From: Paenibacillus profundus
GTDB lineage: Bacteria; Bacillota; Bacilli; Paenibacillales; Paenibacillaceae
Direction: 5' to 3'
DNA: 64,000 nt
Assembly (NCBI RefSeq): GCF_021369635.1
Contig: NZ_JAJNBZ010000003.1
Location: 186,168-250,167 of the forward strand
Part shown: positions 46,691 to 55,405 of the stretch, one piece after another
Layout of the letters: every line of letters starts with the position of its first letter
Numbering within the stretch: the first letter of the stretch is position 1
Translations under genes and position numbers: made by a program
Notes under the pieces: generated by a model
Database searches by the model: none
Seen by the model: only the letters and a program-made list of their open reading frames with translations
What the model was told of the DNA's origin: nothing

Positions 46691-47362
46691 CTAATAGTAG
46701 TCATACCATTCCGATTTATATTTCTCCTGACCGTTTAGAACGGTACCCAGCAGATTCGCTTTTACGATTTCGAATTGCTGCTTCACCTTTTTTATCGCTT
46801 GCACTTTCGTCCTGCCGGCCAAGACGACCAGCACGACTCCGTCACATTTATTTGCTATAATTTTGGAATCAACTACGGGCAATACCGGCGGGCAATCGAC
46901 CAGCACAACATCGAACCTTGACTGCAATTGCTGCAGACATTCATTCATTGGCTGACCAGAGAGCAACTCAGCCGGGTTATCGGGAATTGCGCCGGCCGGG
47001 AGGGCCCATAAATGCTCAATTTCCGTTTCCCGCAGCACTTGATCCAGAGCGGTCGTGTCATTTAGAAGCGAGGATAGTCCCAAGCTTTTACCTACATTGA
47101 ATACTTGATGGACAGAAGGCCGCCGCAAATCCGCATCCACAATGACGGTCCGTTTCCCTCCCATTGCAAACGAGATCGCCAAATTAATTACGGTTGTCGT
47201 CTTGCCCTCTCCTTGGTTCGCCGACGTGACAGCAATGCTCTTCATGCGTCCTTCATTCAGCAACTGGGTTATATTTGTCCTTAATTGGCGATAATGCTCG
47301 GAAACGTAAGAGTGAGGATAGTCTCTAGTAATGAATGCCGGTTTACGCATTTGTCGAAGCAT
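46691..47362 (-). CDS. cpsD: Tyrosine-protein kinase CpsD/PtkA-like (BY-kinase)
   Basis: 223 residues. Cytoplasmic half of a bacterial tyrosine kinase that autophosphorylates and controls chain length with CpsC. Walker A VTSANQGEGKTTTVINLA (about 45-62), Walker A' VIVDADLRRP and Walker B DVVLVDCPP, and a C-terminal tyrosine cluster KYKSEWYDYY. Start at ATG 47362 with AGGTGAGG six bases before; it overlaps the end of cpsC by 20 bases. Confidence 0.95.
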   Translation of the reverse strand: MLRQMRKPAFITRDYPHSYVSEHYRQLRTNITQLLNEGRMKSIAVTSANQGEGKTTTVINLAISFAMGGKRTVIVDADLRRPSVHQVFNVGKSLGLSSLLNDTTALDQVLRETEIEHLWALPAGAIPDNPAELLSGQPMNECLQQLQSRFDVVLVDCPPVLPVVDSKIIANKCDGVVLVVLAGRTKVQAIKKVKQQFEIVKANLLGTVLNGQEKYKSEWYDYY

Positions 47363-48110
47363 TAGTAGCCTCACCTGCCTTTGTGTATGAGATCGAAGTC
47401 TGACGATGTTTGGCTGACTTGTAGGATTTGCGGTTTATTTTAGGAATGACGGCCAAGGTCGGCAAAGACAGCAGCTGCTGCAGCTCCTCTTCCACGCGAA
47501 TGGAATCATCGAAGTACTCTCGTACGAAGATCGTCCCGATGCTTATCATGAACGAAAGTATAAAGGCTACCAACGCATTTAGGATGATGTTCGGTTTCAC
47601 CGGTCCCGGCTCAAGCGCAGGGTCTGCCGGATTTAATATTGTTACATTGTCCACTTGCATTAAGTCGGGTATTTTTTTCATGAATTGTTCCGCAATGCCG
47701 TTTGCGATTTTACTGGCAAGCTCATAAGAAGGGGCTATGGCGCTAATGGTCATCACTTGAGTCTTATTCGTAGAGCTTACCGTGACACTGTCGCGCAATG
47801 CTTTGCTGTTCATATTAAGCTCGGAGTATTTCGCAAGAACGTCTTTAATCATCCAGTCGGTTTTAATCAATTCCTTATATGTGGAAATCAATTGCATATT
47901 AGCTTCCAAATCATTCAGATTGAGTGTGCTTTCCCCTTCGACGATTCTCGTTTTGTTTACAATCAGTTTCGTAGATGCTTCATAGACCGGTGTCACCAGA
48001 GCCATACTGTAATACAATGTTCCGCCGGTGCAAATCAATGTAAAAAGTAAAATGAGCCACAACTTCTTCCTCAGCATGCGCAGCATCGTTTTCAAGTCCC
48101 ATTCCTTCAT
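47343..48110 (-). CDS. cpsC: Chain-length/kinase activator CpsC (Wzz family)
   Basis: 255 residues. Two membrane helices (about 15-37 and 176-198) bracket an extracytoplasmic loop; Wzz-type N-terminus KEWDLKTMLRMLRKKLWLILLFT and Pro-rich NPADPALEPGPVKPN before the second helix. Activates CpsD via its cytoplasmic tail. AAGGAGGACAG precedes ATG. Equivalent to TkmA/YwqC of B. subtilis. Confidence 0.95.
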   Translation of the reverse strand: MKEWDLKTMLRMLRKKLWLILLFTLICTGGTLYYSMALVTPVYEASTKLIVNKTRIVEGESTLNLNDLEANMQLISTYKELIKTDWMIKDVLAKYSELNMNSKALRDSVTVSSTNKTQVMTISAIAPSYELASKIANGIAEQFMKKIPDLMQVDNVTILNPADPALEPGPVKPNIILNALVAFILSFMISIGTIFVREYFDDSIRVEEELQQLLSLPTLAVIPKINRKSYKSAKHRQTSISYTKAGEATNASTNA

Positions 48111-48126
48111 TGCCTTACTGTCCTCC

Positions 48127-48888
48127 TTATTGAAAAAAACGTATCGCCTTCATCGGACTGGCCGCCCGAAACGGAAGCACCTGCTCGCCATGCAGTACCC
48201 GACGGGCATTTTCTTTCATCGTATCGACATAAAAAAGTCCGCCGATTTCTTGCAGCGCCGCATAACCTTCGCGCAGGAAGAAGCCTCGTTTCAGTACGCT
48301 GTGGGCATCAGAAGCAAGAAAATGCGCCCAATGCTTTTTACATAGCAGCACTGCTGATTTTTGTGCTTTTGTTCCGAATCCACCCAATAAGGATTGCGCG
48401 TTCACTTGGAACAGAACACCTTGCTCAATCCAGTCATACACCTGTTCTGGACGTTTCATAATGGCTGCATTTCGTTCAGGATGGGCAACAATGATTTGTA
48501 GTTGATATTGATTCATATAAGTGAGGAACTTGGAGAAATAGACCGGGATTTCTTGCGCTGGCCATTCGACAAGCACGTATGGCCCATCAGCTAACGGTTG
48601 AATGGAACCGCACTGGTAATCTTCAACGAAGTTGCCATTCAGCCGATATTCTTGTCCGGGAAAGACACGCAACTCAATAAGGCGTTCCTTCAGCAGCTCA
48701 CTAAACGCCCCTACTTGTTGCTTAATATGGTCGGAGGCATTACGATAGCGTCTCGTAGCATGATGGGGAGTCGCTATAATCGTATGAATTCCGCTTCGAA
48801 CAGCTGCTTGAGCCATGCGAAGCGCCTCTTCTTCATGGGCCGGTCCGTCATCCATTCCAGGCAGCAGATGACAATGAATATCGATCAT
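48127..48888 (-). CDS. cpsB: Tyrosine-protein phosphatase CpsB/YwqE-like (PHP domain)
   Basis: 253 residues, PHP metal hydrolase. MIDIHCHLLPGMDDGP (His metal ligands), ATPHH, VFPGQEYRL, VAHPERN and LASDAHS are conserved. Removes phosphate from CpsD. First gene of the EPS operon; CGGAGTG precedes the ATG. The 120-base gap before it must hold the operon promoter but no clear consensus was found. Confidence 0.95.
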   Translation of the reverse strand: MIDIHCHLLPGMDDGPAHEEEALRMAQAAVRSGIHTIIATPHHATRRYRNASDHIKQQVGAFSELLKERLIELRVFPGQEYRLNGNFVEDYQCGSIQPLADGPYVLVEWPAQEIPVYFSKFLTYMNQYQLQIIVAHPERNAAIMKRPEQVYDWIEQGVLFQVNAQSLLGGFGTKAQKSAVLLCKKHWAHFLASDAHSVLKRGFFLREGYAALQEIGGLFYVDTMKENARRVLHGEQVLPFRAASPMKAIRFFQ

Positions 48889-49012
48889 AATTTACACTCC
48901 GTCTGGGCAGGCGCTTGGCGCCGAATCGGCATCATCTGTATAATGGATTTCTTTGACGAGTATGATTGAACTACAAAATTTTTATGTGGTAAAATAGACT
49001 GGAATTTGGATT

Positions 49013-49471
49013 TCATATGCTCTGGTCCAGGTGCTGTTTGCTAGTATGCAAATAATAGAGAGACATTGACTTGTACAGCTCGTGAATTTTTAGCTGGTCT
49101 GGACACAGCGTCGTGAGGTACATGTTTAATAGGGAGATGAGCGCCCGACGCTCTGATGCTGTTAAACGTAAAGAGATGCCATAGCGAAATTGGCTTTCGT
49201 CCGCGTCCCTCCATACAACATGACCATTCAGCTTCATTTCAACCTGCTTGATCATCAATTGGAAACCGAGCAAATAATGGGAGGACGACGGGAGTTCCAA
49301 GTGCGTTAGCATGCGCAGACCGCCCGGACTAAGTTCAGTGATGAGGACAGGCTTGGATCGACTGTTTACGGACACACCGTTTACTTGCTCGATGGACATC
49401 CTTGCGATGATGGTCTCATTCATATGAAGCCGTACATAGTTTCTTTGTTCTTTAGGCTCACTATGCTCCAT
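49013..49471 (-). CDS. PilZ domain protein
   Basis: 152 residues. RNYVR near the N-terminus and ITELSPGGLRM about 33 residues later correspond to the RxxxR and D/NxSxxG motifs that bind cyclic-di-GMP (here E for D/N). Upstream of the EPS operon on the same strand, 125 bases away, so a role in EPS control by c-di-GMP is plausible. ATG 49471 follows AAGAGGATG; a frame start at 49513 has no site. Divergent from an XRE regulator. Confidence 0.8.
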   Translation of the reverse strand: MEHSEPKEQRNYVRLHMNETIIARMSIEQVNGVSVNSRSKPVLITELSPGGLRMLTHLELPSSSHYLLGFQLMIKQVEMKLNGHVVWRDADESQFRYGISLRLTASERRALISLLNMYLTTLCPDQLKIHELYKSMSLYYLHTSKQHLDQSI

Positions 49472-49559
49472 AACTTCATCCTCTTCTTGATATAAAGTGA
49501 TGTTACTACTCATTGCAGCATGGCATAATGATACTTGATGTTACATCATCATTCCTTTA

Positions 49560-49665
49560 GATACATTATGTATCGAATCACTTCTTTACTTTACGATACG
49601 ATTTGTAACATGTCAATCCTTTTCTCAGGTTTGTTTTGTGCATTCGATACGTTTTGTTTCACAAT
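49560..49665. promoter_or_regulatory. Repeated CGATACG motifs between PilZ and XRE genes
   Basis: A perfect palindrome GATACATTATGTATC (49560-49574), TTACGATACGATTTGTAA (49591-49608) and TTCGATACGTTTTGTTTC (49643-49660). The shared core CGATACG[A/T]TTTGT occurs twice. Likely operators, possibly for the XRE protein. Confidence 0.5.
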
Positions 49666-49701
49666 GATTGGATTTGGATTGAAAAGGGAGGTTTATTTCA
49701 A

Positions 49702-50073
49702 ATGAGCACCGGAATCCGTATCGCGGAGCTGCGCGAAGGAAAAGGATGGACTCAAGAAGAGTTGGCTGAATTGCTGGGGATTACGCGGGCTGCGTTATCT
49801 CATTACGAGAAGGATCGCCGCAAACCTGACTTTGAAACGTTGACTAAACTAGCGGATCAATTTGGGGTTTCCATCGATTATTTAGTCGGGCGTCTGTCCA
49901 GTCCGAATGCGCAGGCAACGCAAGAGGTACTTATGTTTGCAGATGGGCTTGAACTGTCGGATGAGGAGCTGCTCAAAAAGTTCCGGCTTACTGTGGACGG
50001 TCGTGAATTAACGGAGGAAGAAGCGCGTCGATTCATTGCTTTCGTGCGGGCGGAACGGTCCATGCGGCTTTAG
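49702..50073 (+). CDS. XRE-family transcriptional regulator
   Basis: 123 residues. Helix-turn-helix at about 5-60: RIAELREGKGWTQEELAELLGITRAALSHYEKDRRKPDFETLTKLADQFGVSIDYLVG. C-terminal region (75-120) is acidic then basic (LSDEELLKKFRLTVDGRELTEEEARRFIAFVRAERS), as in SinR/AnsR-like repressors of Bacillus. Start set at 49702 because AAGGGAGG precedes; the frame is open to 49636. Located next to a PilZ gene and the EPS operon, so it may control EPS, as SinR does (inference). Confidence 0.9.
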   Translation: MSTGIRIAELREGKGWTQEELAELLGITRAALSHYEKDRRKPDFETLTKLADQFGVSIDYLVGRLSSPNAQATQEVLMFADGLELSDEELLKKFRLTVDGRELTEEEARRFIAFVRAERSMRL

Positions 50074-50107
50074 GTCTGCGCATCAACGTAAAAACTAGCC
50101 TAAGCAT

Positions 50108-50150
50108 TTAACGCCCTAGCCACTCCCAATAGGAGTAGTTCGGGGCATAA
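50108..50150 (+). terminator. Possible terminator after XRE gene
   Basis: GCCC..ACTCC caata GGAGT..GGGGC hairpin, followed by an A/T-rich stretch. Confidence 0.4.
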
Positions 50151-50151
50151 T

Positions 50152-50795
50152 TTATATTTCTACGCGCTGCAAGCATAAAGATCCCCCCCCCCGATGTCTC
50201 GTTAGATCGGGGGGATCCAATGGCTTGATGACAGTGGTATTGTCATCGCGCAGTCGGGTTTCGACCGTCATTTCGGTCATTTGCTTGTGCACCGTCTTCG
50301 ATTTAAGCACATACTTCAACTTGCGCAAGCGCGAGAGCACCTCGTCCTGAGCCGGTTCCTCATATTTGACAATAAGCAGATAAGGGGCATCCCTCACCTT
50401 GCGGCGGGACAGCCAGAAGATTGCTGCTCCTACAGCCAGCGAACCGAATACGGACACGGGGTAGATCTCTGCTCCGTTCGCAATGCCAACCGATATGGCC
50501 CAAAACATATATACGATGTCCATCGGATCTTTAACGGCCGTGCGGAAGCGCACGATGCTCAATGCGCCGACCATGCCCAAAGACAGGACGATATTAGTGC
50601 TGATCGTCATGATGATAAGCGTCATAATCGACATCAATACGAACGTGACATTGTAGCTATGATTGTAGACGACGCCGCGGAAGCACTTCTTATAAGTCCA
50701 GTAGATGAACATCCGATGAGGAACGAAGCGACCATCCCCCAAAACATGTCCACCCACGCAATTTTATTGAATGCCCCAGCTTCAATTCCGAATCC
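50152..50795 (-). pseudogene. DUF4956 membrane protein, frameshifted and truncated
   Basis: The membrane core NVTFVLMSIMTLIIM, SLGMVGALSIVRFRTAVKDPMDIVYMFWAISVGIANG is typical of DUF4956 proteins, which partner VTC-domain proteins. Its N-terminal part (IFTGSGFGIEAGAFNKIAWVDMFWGMVASFLIG) lies in another frame (about 50715-50795); a single missing base near 50714 joins it to FIYWTYKKCF. No start codon remains, and the C-terminus ends in a G/C-hairpin (50180-50218, ten C in a run) instead of the normal end. Probably non-functional. Confidence 0.8.
50180..50218. repeat. GC hairpin with C10 run
   Basis: GATC, ten C, GAT and, on the other side, GATC, six G, ATCC form a long stem with four extra C. 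It replaces the end of the DUF4956 gene. The unequal runs suggest slippage. Confidence 0.6.
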
Positions 50796-51180
50796 GCTTC
50801 CCGTAAAAATTCAGCGTCACCCCGGTACAGCCGTTCAAATTCACTGCGTGTCATCGGAGCCGATTCTTTGGCGACATATTCGTTCCACTTGCTCTTCCGT
50901 TCGAGCTTGATGACGGCATCGCTCTTGTTATAAATGCGAATGCGATATTTCCGCCGGTTCAAAATGCCATCGACCTTATCGTGCAACGCAGATTCATAGA
51001 TGTTGTCGAAATATAGGCTCCGGATATGATACCCGTGCTCGTCAACCGAGTTCTGATCCAGCAGCAACAACGATTTAATCCGTTCCCGCAGCCCATAAAT
51101 TCATGATAATGGATATAAAATTTCAATTCGTGCCGAAGCTTCTTTCGATCCCGCATATCTCTAACCTTCTTCTCTCTCAT
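50790..51180 (-). pseudogene. VTC-domain protein, frameshifted and C-terminally deleted
   Basis: The polyphosphate polymerase-like VTC domain starts RDRKKLRHELKFYIHYHEF, then jumps frame near 51100 (missing one base) to GLRERIKSLLLLDQNSVDEHGYHIRSLYFDNIYES...KLERKSKWNEYVAKES. It stops being VTC-like at about GDAEF, where the sequence becomes the start of DUF4956; roughly half of the domain is gone. The ATG 51180 overlaps the CotH stop (ATGA), showing an ancestral operon. Confidence 0.8.
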
Positions 51181-51600
51181 CTTATTCCATTCAATCTCTG
51201 CTCGATTCGCCCCCGGCCATAGACACACGGCACCTGCTCCACTACCGGCTTCGCAAAGTCCGGCGTTTGGCTAATTTGAAAGTGGTAGGCTATATCGTCC
51301 CCTTGCAAATCGTATGAGTTCGACCATACGAACAGCCACTCCCCATTCTCCCGCTTCACTTCACCTAGGTAGACCGGCAACGGATTCTCCAGTGCAGTGA
51401 AGAAGCGCTTCTCGTTCTGTTCGGGGAGTCCGATTAGCCGCTCCCACTCCCGAGCATACTCCTGCGGCGTTCCGGGAAGATGTCCGATATCCGGCGGACG
51501 CAGCGTAATCCCGGGCGCCGCCTGACGGTAATGATCGAGCAGGGCTTTCGTTCTTTCCGGGTTAATGCAGGTTTTCATTTCTGTTACCTTAGCCTTGAGA
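51177..51600 (-). pseudogene. CotH kinase domain protein, 5'-truncated remnant
   Basis: Only the C-terminal ~135 residues of a CotH spore-coat kinase-like protein remain: KTCINPERTKALLDHYRQ, then a beta-rich tail (PVYLGEVKRENGEWLFVWSNSYDLQGDDIAYHFQIS). The kinase core is missing. In many Firmicutes cotH-vtc-DUF4956 form an operon, as here. The break is at 51580-51617, where a plus-strand gene fragment begins. Confidence 0.75.
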
Positions 51601-51616
51601 AATTTACGGAACAAAG

Positions 51617-51934
51617 ATGCTGTCCATCAGCAAAATGGACTATGATTCGCTGTCCGAGAACGTATTGCGCAAGTTCTTCCGTATAAACGAGGCGGCTGCC
51701 GGCGTCTTCTCGCTCGACGGCTACGGCGTGGCAGCATGGGACTACAGCGCAGGAACAAAAAATCGCAACGCAGTGCAAGCCTTCCCTTATTTCGAGCATT
51801 ATATGGATTACTACGACATCAAGCTCAAGCCAAAAACGGTTCAGAAAGAGCTCGAGTACGAACGAAAAGGATTCCTCACGCATTCCGAGCCCGGGCATCA
51901 TTTCTATCACATTCCGGAACTGTATGGGAAATAA
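51617..51934 (+). pseudogene. C-terminal fragment of an unrecognised gene
   Basis: 105 codons read smoothly (MLSISKMDYDSLSENVL..., VFSLDGYGVAAWDYSAG, PGHHFYHIPELYGK) and end just before a strong terminator. There is no ribosome site, and its left edge is the same point at which CotH breaks off, so this looks like the tail of a gene that lost its 5' part in one deletion. Family unknown. Confidence 0.5.
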
Positions 51935-51982
51935 ATAAACATGCACTCCCTGGATTGTGGCGGAGTGCATGTTTATGTTCTC
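51934..51982 (+). terminator. Terminator after the plus-strand fragment
   Basis: AAACATGCACTCC ... GGAGTGCATGTTT, 13-bp arms, followed by ATGTTCTCGTTTTT. Could work in both directions. Confidence 0.85.
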
Positions 51983-51995
51983 GTTTTTAAATATT

Positions 51996-52193
51996 TCATA
52001 TAGACGCCTTGCCTAACTCATGAAACCGTTTTTGATTGCCGCCTGTGGGAGACTTTCTGATGATGACTTCCCCTGTCCGTTCACTAATCTCCACATCCAA
52101 CGTATCACCGCACTCCGCATCCAGCTTGTCCAACATCTCCTTAGTAAAAATGACACCGAAGCTGTTCCCGATTCGCATGAGCTTACGCTTCAA
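51996..52193 (-). CDS. AbrB/MazE-like DNA-binding protein
   Basis: 65 residues. KRKLMRIGNSFGVIFTKEMLDKLDAECGDTLDVEISERTGEVIIRKS is a swapped-hairpin AbrB domain of the MazE/antitoxin kind. A TTG start at 52193 is preferred, with AAAGGAG upstream; the frame is open to 52253 without a site. No toxin gene is next to it, so it may be a lone regulator. Confidence 0.75.
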   Translation of the reverse strand: MKRKLMRIGNSFGVIFTKEMLDKLDAECGDTLDVEISERTGEVIIRKSPTGGNQKRFHELGKASI

Positions 52194-52284
52194 TTCATTG
52201 CACTCCTTTCGTTTTCCCGCGGCGCAGGCATTGATTTTTTCACTAATATTCATTCATGAATTTGTACATAATGAACTCACGCTG

Positions 52285-53808
52285 CTACAGTGCGCGTCTC
52301 CGTTCAGGCGCCATCGATAGCTTTTCAGGAGAATTGCGGGCCATGGCCGGAGAATAGACGGCATATCCATTGCCGAGCATTTTCGCCTCATACATCGCCA
52401 TATCGGCATGTGTAAGCAATGTCTCCGCATCCAGGCCGTCATGGGGGAAGATCGCGATGCCTATGCTCGTCGTTAGACGGAACTGGTAATGAGCAATCAT
52501 AAAATCCTCTTCGAACAACTGCAGCACTTCCTGCGCCGTATTCTGAGCATCTTCCAAGCGCCTGATGTTCGGAAGCAGAATAATGAACTCATCCCCGCCC
52601 ATTCTCATCATCATCTCCGCAGGCAAAAAGGTCCGCATTCGAGCAGCTACTTCCTGCAGCAGATAGTCGCCCTTACTGTGTCCGAGCGTATCATTGACCT
52701 GCTTGAAGCGATCCAAGTCCAAGTAAAGAACGGCCATCATCTGCTTATCCTTCTTCGCTTTTGCGATTAGCTGGGCCACATGCTCTTTGTAGTGCCTGCG
52801 GTTCGGCAGGCCCGTCAAGTCGTCGTGATAAGCCAAGTAATTGTAGCGTCCCTCCGCCTCGACTCTTTCCGTAATATCCCGGAATTGCCCGAACGCCCCG
52901 GTTCTGTTGCCGTGCTCGTCCAAAATGGGAAGCGCATTGAACAGGCACACCTGTCTTGCCCCCGTTGCGGTGTGACAGACGACTACCTCAATATCCTCGC
53001 AGGTCTTGCCGGTGCGAATAACCTCATCGATATAAGGCCCCATTGGCTTGATATCGAATACCGGCTGCTGTATAAGAGCGTTCCGGGATAGCCCTGTCAA
53101 TTGTTCCGCGTATGAATTGAATTCAGTAATGCGACCGTGCCGATCCGTAATGATGATGCCATTGCGCGTCGTATCCATCATAATATGGTTCAAAATATTC
53201 AACTTGCGGTTCTGGCTCCGCAAGAGCAGCTCGCGTTCAATCGAGTCAGCTACAGTATTGAGCACCGCCATGAAATAGGGATGTGCATACTCCATGGACG
53301 TCATAATCGACACAGTGCCGAGCAGGTTGTCCTCATCCGAGGTGCCAAAGGGGACGGAATAGCATACTTTGTCGTGAAAACAATGGTGAAAATGCTGTTC
53401 TCCTGCAAGCTGCACCGGCTTGCCATATGTTAAGGCAAGAGTAATGCCATTCGTTCCACATGCTTCTTCAGTAAACCGCACTCCCGCAACGATGCCGAGC
53501 TGAGCTACTGTCTGCTTCATCGTCCCGTCTCCTGCCATTTCGAGAATGCAGCCGTTCTCATCCGAGATCACGATTACAATTGGAGTTCCGGCGAGCTGCG
53601 TAAGCAATTTCCCCGTGAAAAAGCGAACGACGGTTAACATTTCGTCATAAAAAATCCGTTTGCATACGAACTCCGACTGCCCCATCACGGAATTGAACTG
53701 CGGAATCGATGCCGGATTGAGCCCCGAATCCTGTACCTTCCTTCTCCATTTCTCGATCCTCTGCATCATAGATGTGCCGGAATCGCTCTGACTGTCACAT
53801 AATCCCAC
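52285..53808 (-). CDS. GAF-PAS-GGDEF diguanylate cyclase
   Basis: 507 residues, cytoplasmic. GAF-like sensor at about 60-190 (CGTNGITLALTYGKPVQL...), PAS at about 210-320 (MDTTRNGIIITDRHGRITEFNSYAEQLTG), GGDEF at 330-490 with YLDLDRFKQVNDTLGHSKGD and intact RMGGDEFIILL. The inhibitory RxxD I-site is absent (LPAE). Makes c-di-GMP. Starts at GTG 53808 with GGAGGG upstream, overlapping the upstream kinase gene by 14 bases: translational coupling. Could feed the PilZ protein near the EPS operon (inference). Confidence 0.93.
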   Translation of the reverse strand: MGLCDSQSDSGTSMMQRIEKWRRKVQDSGLNPASIPQFNSVMGQSEFVCKRIFYDEMLTVVRFFTGKLLTQLAGTPIVIVISDENGCILEMAGDGTMKQTVAQLGIVAGVRFTEEACGTNGITLALTYGKPVQLAGEQHFHHCFHDKVCYSVPFGTSDEDNLLGTVSIMTSMEYAHPYFMAVLNTVADSIERELLLRSQNRKLNILNHIMMDTTRNGIIITDRHGRITEFNSYAEQLTGLSRNALIQQPVFDIKPMGPYIDEVIRTGKTCEDIEVVVCHTATGARQVCLFNALPILDEHGNRTGAFGQFRDITERVEAEGRYNYLAYHDDLTGLPNRRHYKEHVAQLIAKAKKDKQMMAVLYLDLDRFKQVNDTLGHSKGDYLLQEVAARMRTFLPAEMMMRMGGDEFIILLPNIRRLEDAQNTAQEVLQLFEEDFMIAHYQFRLTTSIGIAIFPHDGLDAETLLTHADMAMYEAKMLGNGYAVYSPAMARNSPEKLSMAPERRRAL

Positions 53809-54949
53809 TATGGTTCCCTCCAGCTTCCATCATTCTAATCATGCCGTTCTGAGTATTGTCTGAACGAACCGGAATGCGCATCGTTATTTCCGTCCCCTGA
53901 TCCGGTTCGCTGCGGATGCAGAGCCCACGACCGTACCAATACGTAAGGCGCTTATGGGTGTTAACTAGGCCGATTCCCCCGCGGGTACGGGCTTCTAGAA
54001 CCGCTTCAATCACTTCCCGGCGCATGCCTACGCCGTTGTCGGCTACCGTAATAATCGCCTCTTCGCTTGTCAGTCTGACAGCGATTGCTACGGTACCTCC
54101 TTCTCTCCGCTTCATAATGCCATGACGTATCGCATTCTCCACAATTGGCTGCAGTGTCAGCGGGGGAAGCTCGAATTGCAGTCCGTCTGCCACATCCAGT
54201 TCCACCGAGAGGCGGTCGGAGAACCGGACCTGTTCAATGTATAGGTAAGATTGAACTAACGCCCATTCTTTGGCGAACGGGATGAATCTGTCACGGTTAT
54301 GCGCACGGAAGCTAGCCCGTAAATAATTTCCGAACTGAATCAGCAGCACCTGAGCCTGATCTGGTGCCTCCGAGTTCAATGAAGCTATCGAGTTGAGCGT
54401 GTTATATATGAAGTGGGGATTCATCTGAGCTTGCCAGAGCGCCATTTCGAGGTGAACATGCTCCTCTGCTGCCTGCTTCAAGCTAAGCAGCGTCCGAATA
54501 CGCATTCTCAATTCACTGCCGTCCATCGGCTTCAAGACATAATCGTTGGCTCCCGCTTCGAATCCAGCCAGCGCATCGCCTGCTTGATTGCGTGCGGTCA
54601 GCATGATGATGGGTAGATCAAACAGATTCGAGTGTTCTCGCAAGCGGCGGCATATATCATATCCCGAAATCGTGGGCAGCAAGACATCGAGGAGAACGAG
54701 ATCGTAATTCCACGCAGCCCCCCCGTCCAATGCTGCGAGTACCTCTTCCCCTTTTCCCATGACGGTGATGTTATACTTCTCATGCATCAGCGTATGCAAA
54801 ATGACGCGGATGTTAACCGGATCATCCTCCACGACGAGAATACGGGCGCCTCCGCCGTAATCCACCTTCATCGGCAGCATCCATTCAGCGGCGACAGAAT
54901 TGCCATTTCCTGCCATGTCAAAAGGCTGCTCGATTGCTAGGTCTTTCAT
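53795..54949 (-). CDS. Receiver-histidine kinase hybrid (REC + LytS-type kinase)
   Basis: 384 residues. REC at about 35-150 (ILVVEDDPVNIRVILHTL, phosphorylated Asp in YDLVLLDVLLPTISG, Lys in NDYVLKPMDG), then a LytS-type His kinase: H-box in MNPHFIYNTLNSIASL and ATP domain with PIVENAIRHGI and GGIGLVNTHKRL. No membrane segment. The order REC-kinase is unusual and resembles the end of 7TMR-DISM hybrid kinases. ATG 54949 follows GGAGGAGAG. Coupled to the diguanylate cyclase. Confidence 0.9.
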   Translation of the reverse strand: MKDLAIEQPFDMAGNGNSVAAEWMLPMKVDYGGGARILVVEDDPVNIRVILHTLMHEKYNITVMGKGEEVLAALDGGAAWNYDLVLLDVLLPTISGYDICRRLREHSNLFDLPIIMLTARNQAGDALAGFEAGANDYVLKPMDGSELRMRIRTLLSLKQAAEEHVHLEMALWQAQMNPHFIYNTLNSIASLNSEAPDQAQVLLIQFGNYLRASFRAHNRDRFIPFAKEWALVQSYLYIEQVRFSDRLSVELDVADGLQFELPPLTLQPIVENAIRHGIMKRREGGTVAIAVRLTSEEAIITVADNGVGMRREVIEAVLEARTRGGIGLVNTHKRLTYWYGRGLCIRSEPDQGTEITMRIPVRSDNTQNGMIRMMEAGGNHSGIM

Positions 54950-55011
54950 TTTCTCTCCTCCGCCATCGTATAAGTGAAGGCTGAGCCACATTTCATGTCA
55001 AGGGAGATCGT

Positions 55012-55194
55012 TCAGCAAAGGCCCTGTCCTGCACCGTTAGAATCATATTTATTAAAATGGGACTGATGTAGACTGCTAGCCGCGCTATTGATCAGATTGG
55101 AGTTGTTGTCCAAGGAAATAATCGAAAGAGGCGACTGCGACAGAAGGCTATAATAGTAGAAGCAGGATACAGCCAAGAGATATGTGTTTTCCAT
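55012..55194 (-). CDS. Possible small protein, unknown
   Basis: 60 residues from an ATG at 55194 following AAGGGGGA at good spacing. N-terminal part (MENTYLLAVSCFYYYSLLSQSPLS) is moderately hydrophobic, the remainder Ser/Asn-rich and polar. No family recognised; it lies 62 bases upstream of the hybrid kinase gene in the same direction. Confidence 0.35.
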   Translation of the reverse strand: MENTYLLAVSCFYYYSLLSQSPLSIISLDNNSNLINSAASSLHQSHFNKYDSNGAGQGLC

Positions 55195-55369
55195 TTCGCG
55201 TCCCCCTTGCAGACTTCTGGTGTACATACTAAGCGGGTTGTGGAAATATAGCTTACTGCCGTATCACCGACATGGTAACATATAGAATACCAATTCCAAA
55301 TGCACAAAATCTGAACAGCAACGAATCGAGGAGCTGAGGTGATGTTACAACGAAGATCAAGTTAAATTA

Positions 55370-55405
55370 AAAAAGCTAACGCCGGTTGTATACCAACGTC
55401 AGCTT
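55370..55405 (-). terminator. Terminator of the SARP-like regulator gene
   Basis: Minus strand AGCTgACGttGGT / ACCggCGTtAGCT, followed by six T. Confidence 0.75.

Noticed and set aside
50180-50218. Terminator of the XRE gene
   Set aside because: No T-run on the plus strand, and it lies inside the DUF4956 remnant; listed as a hairpin only.
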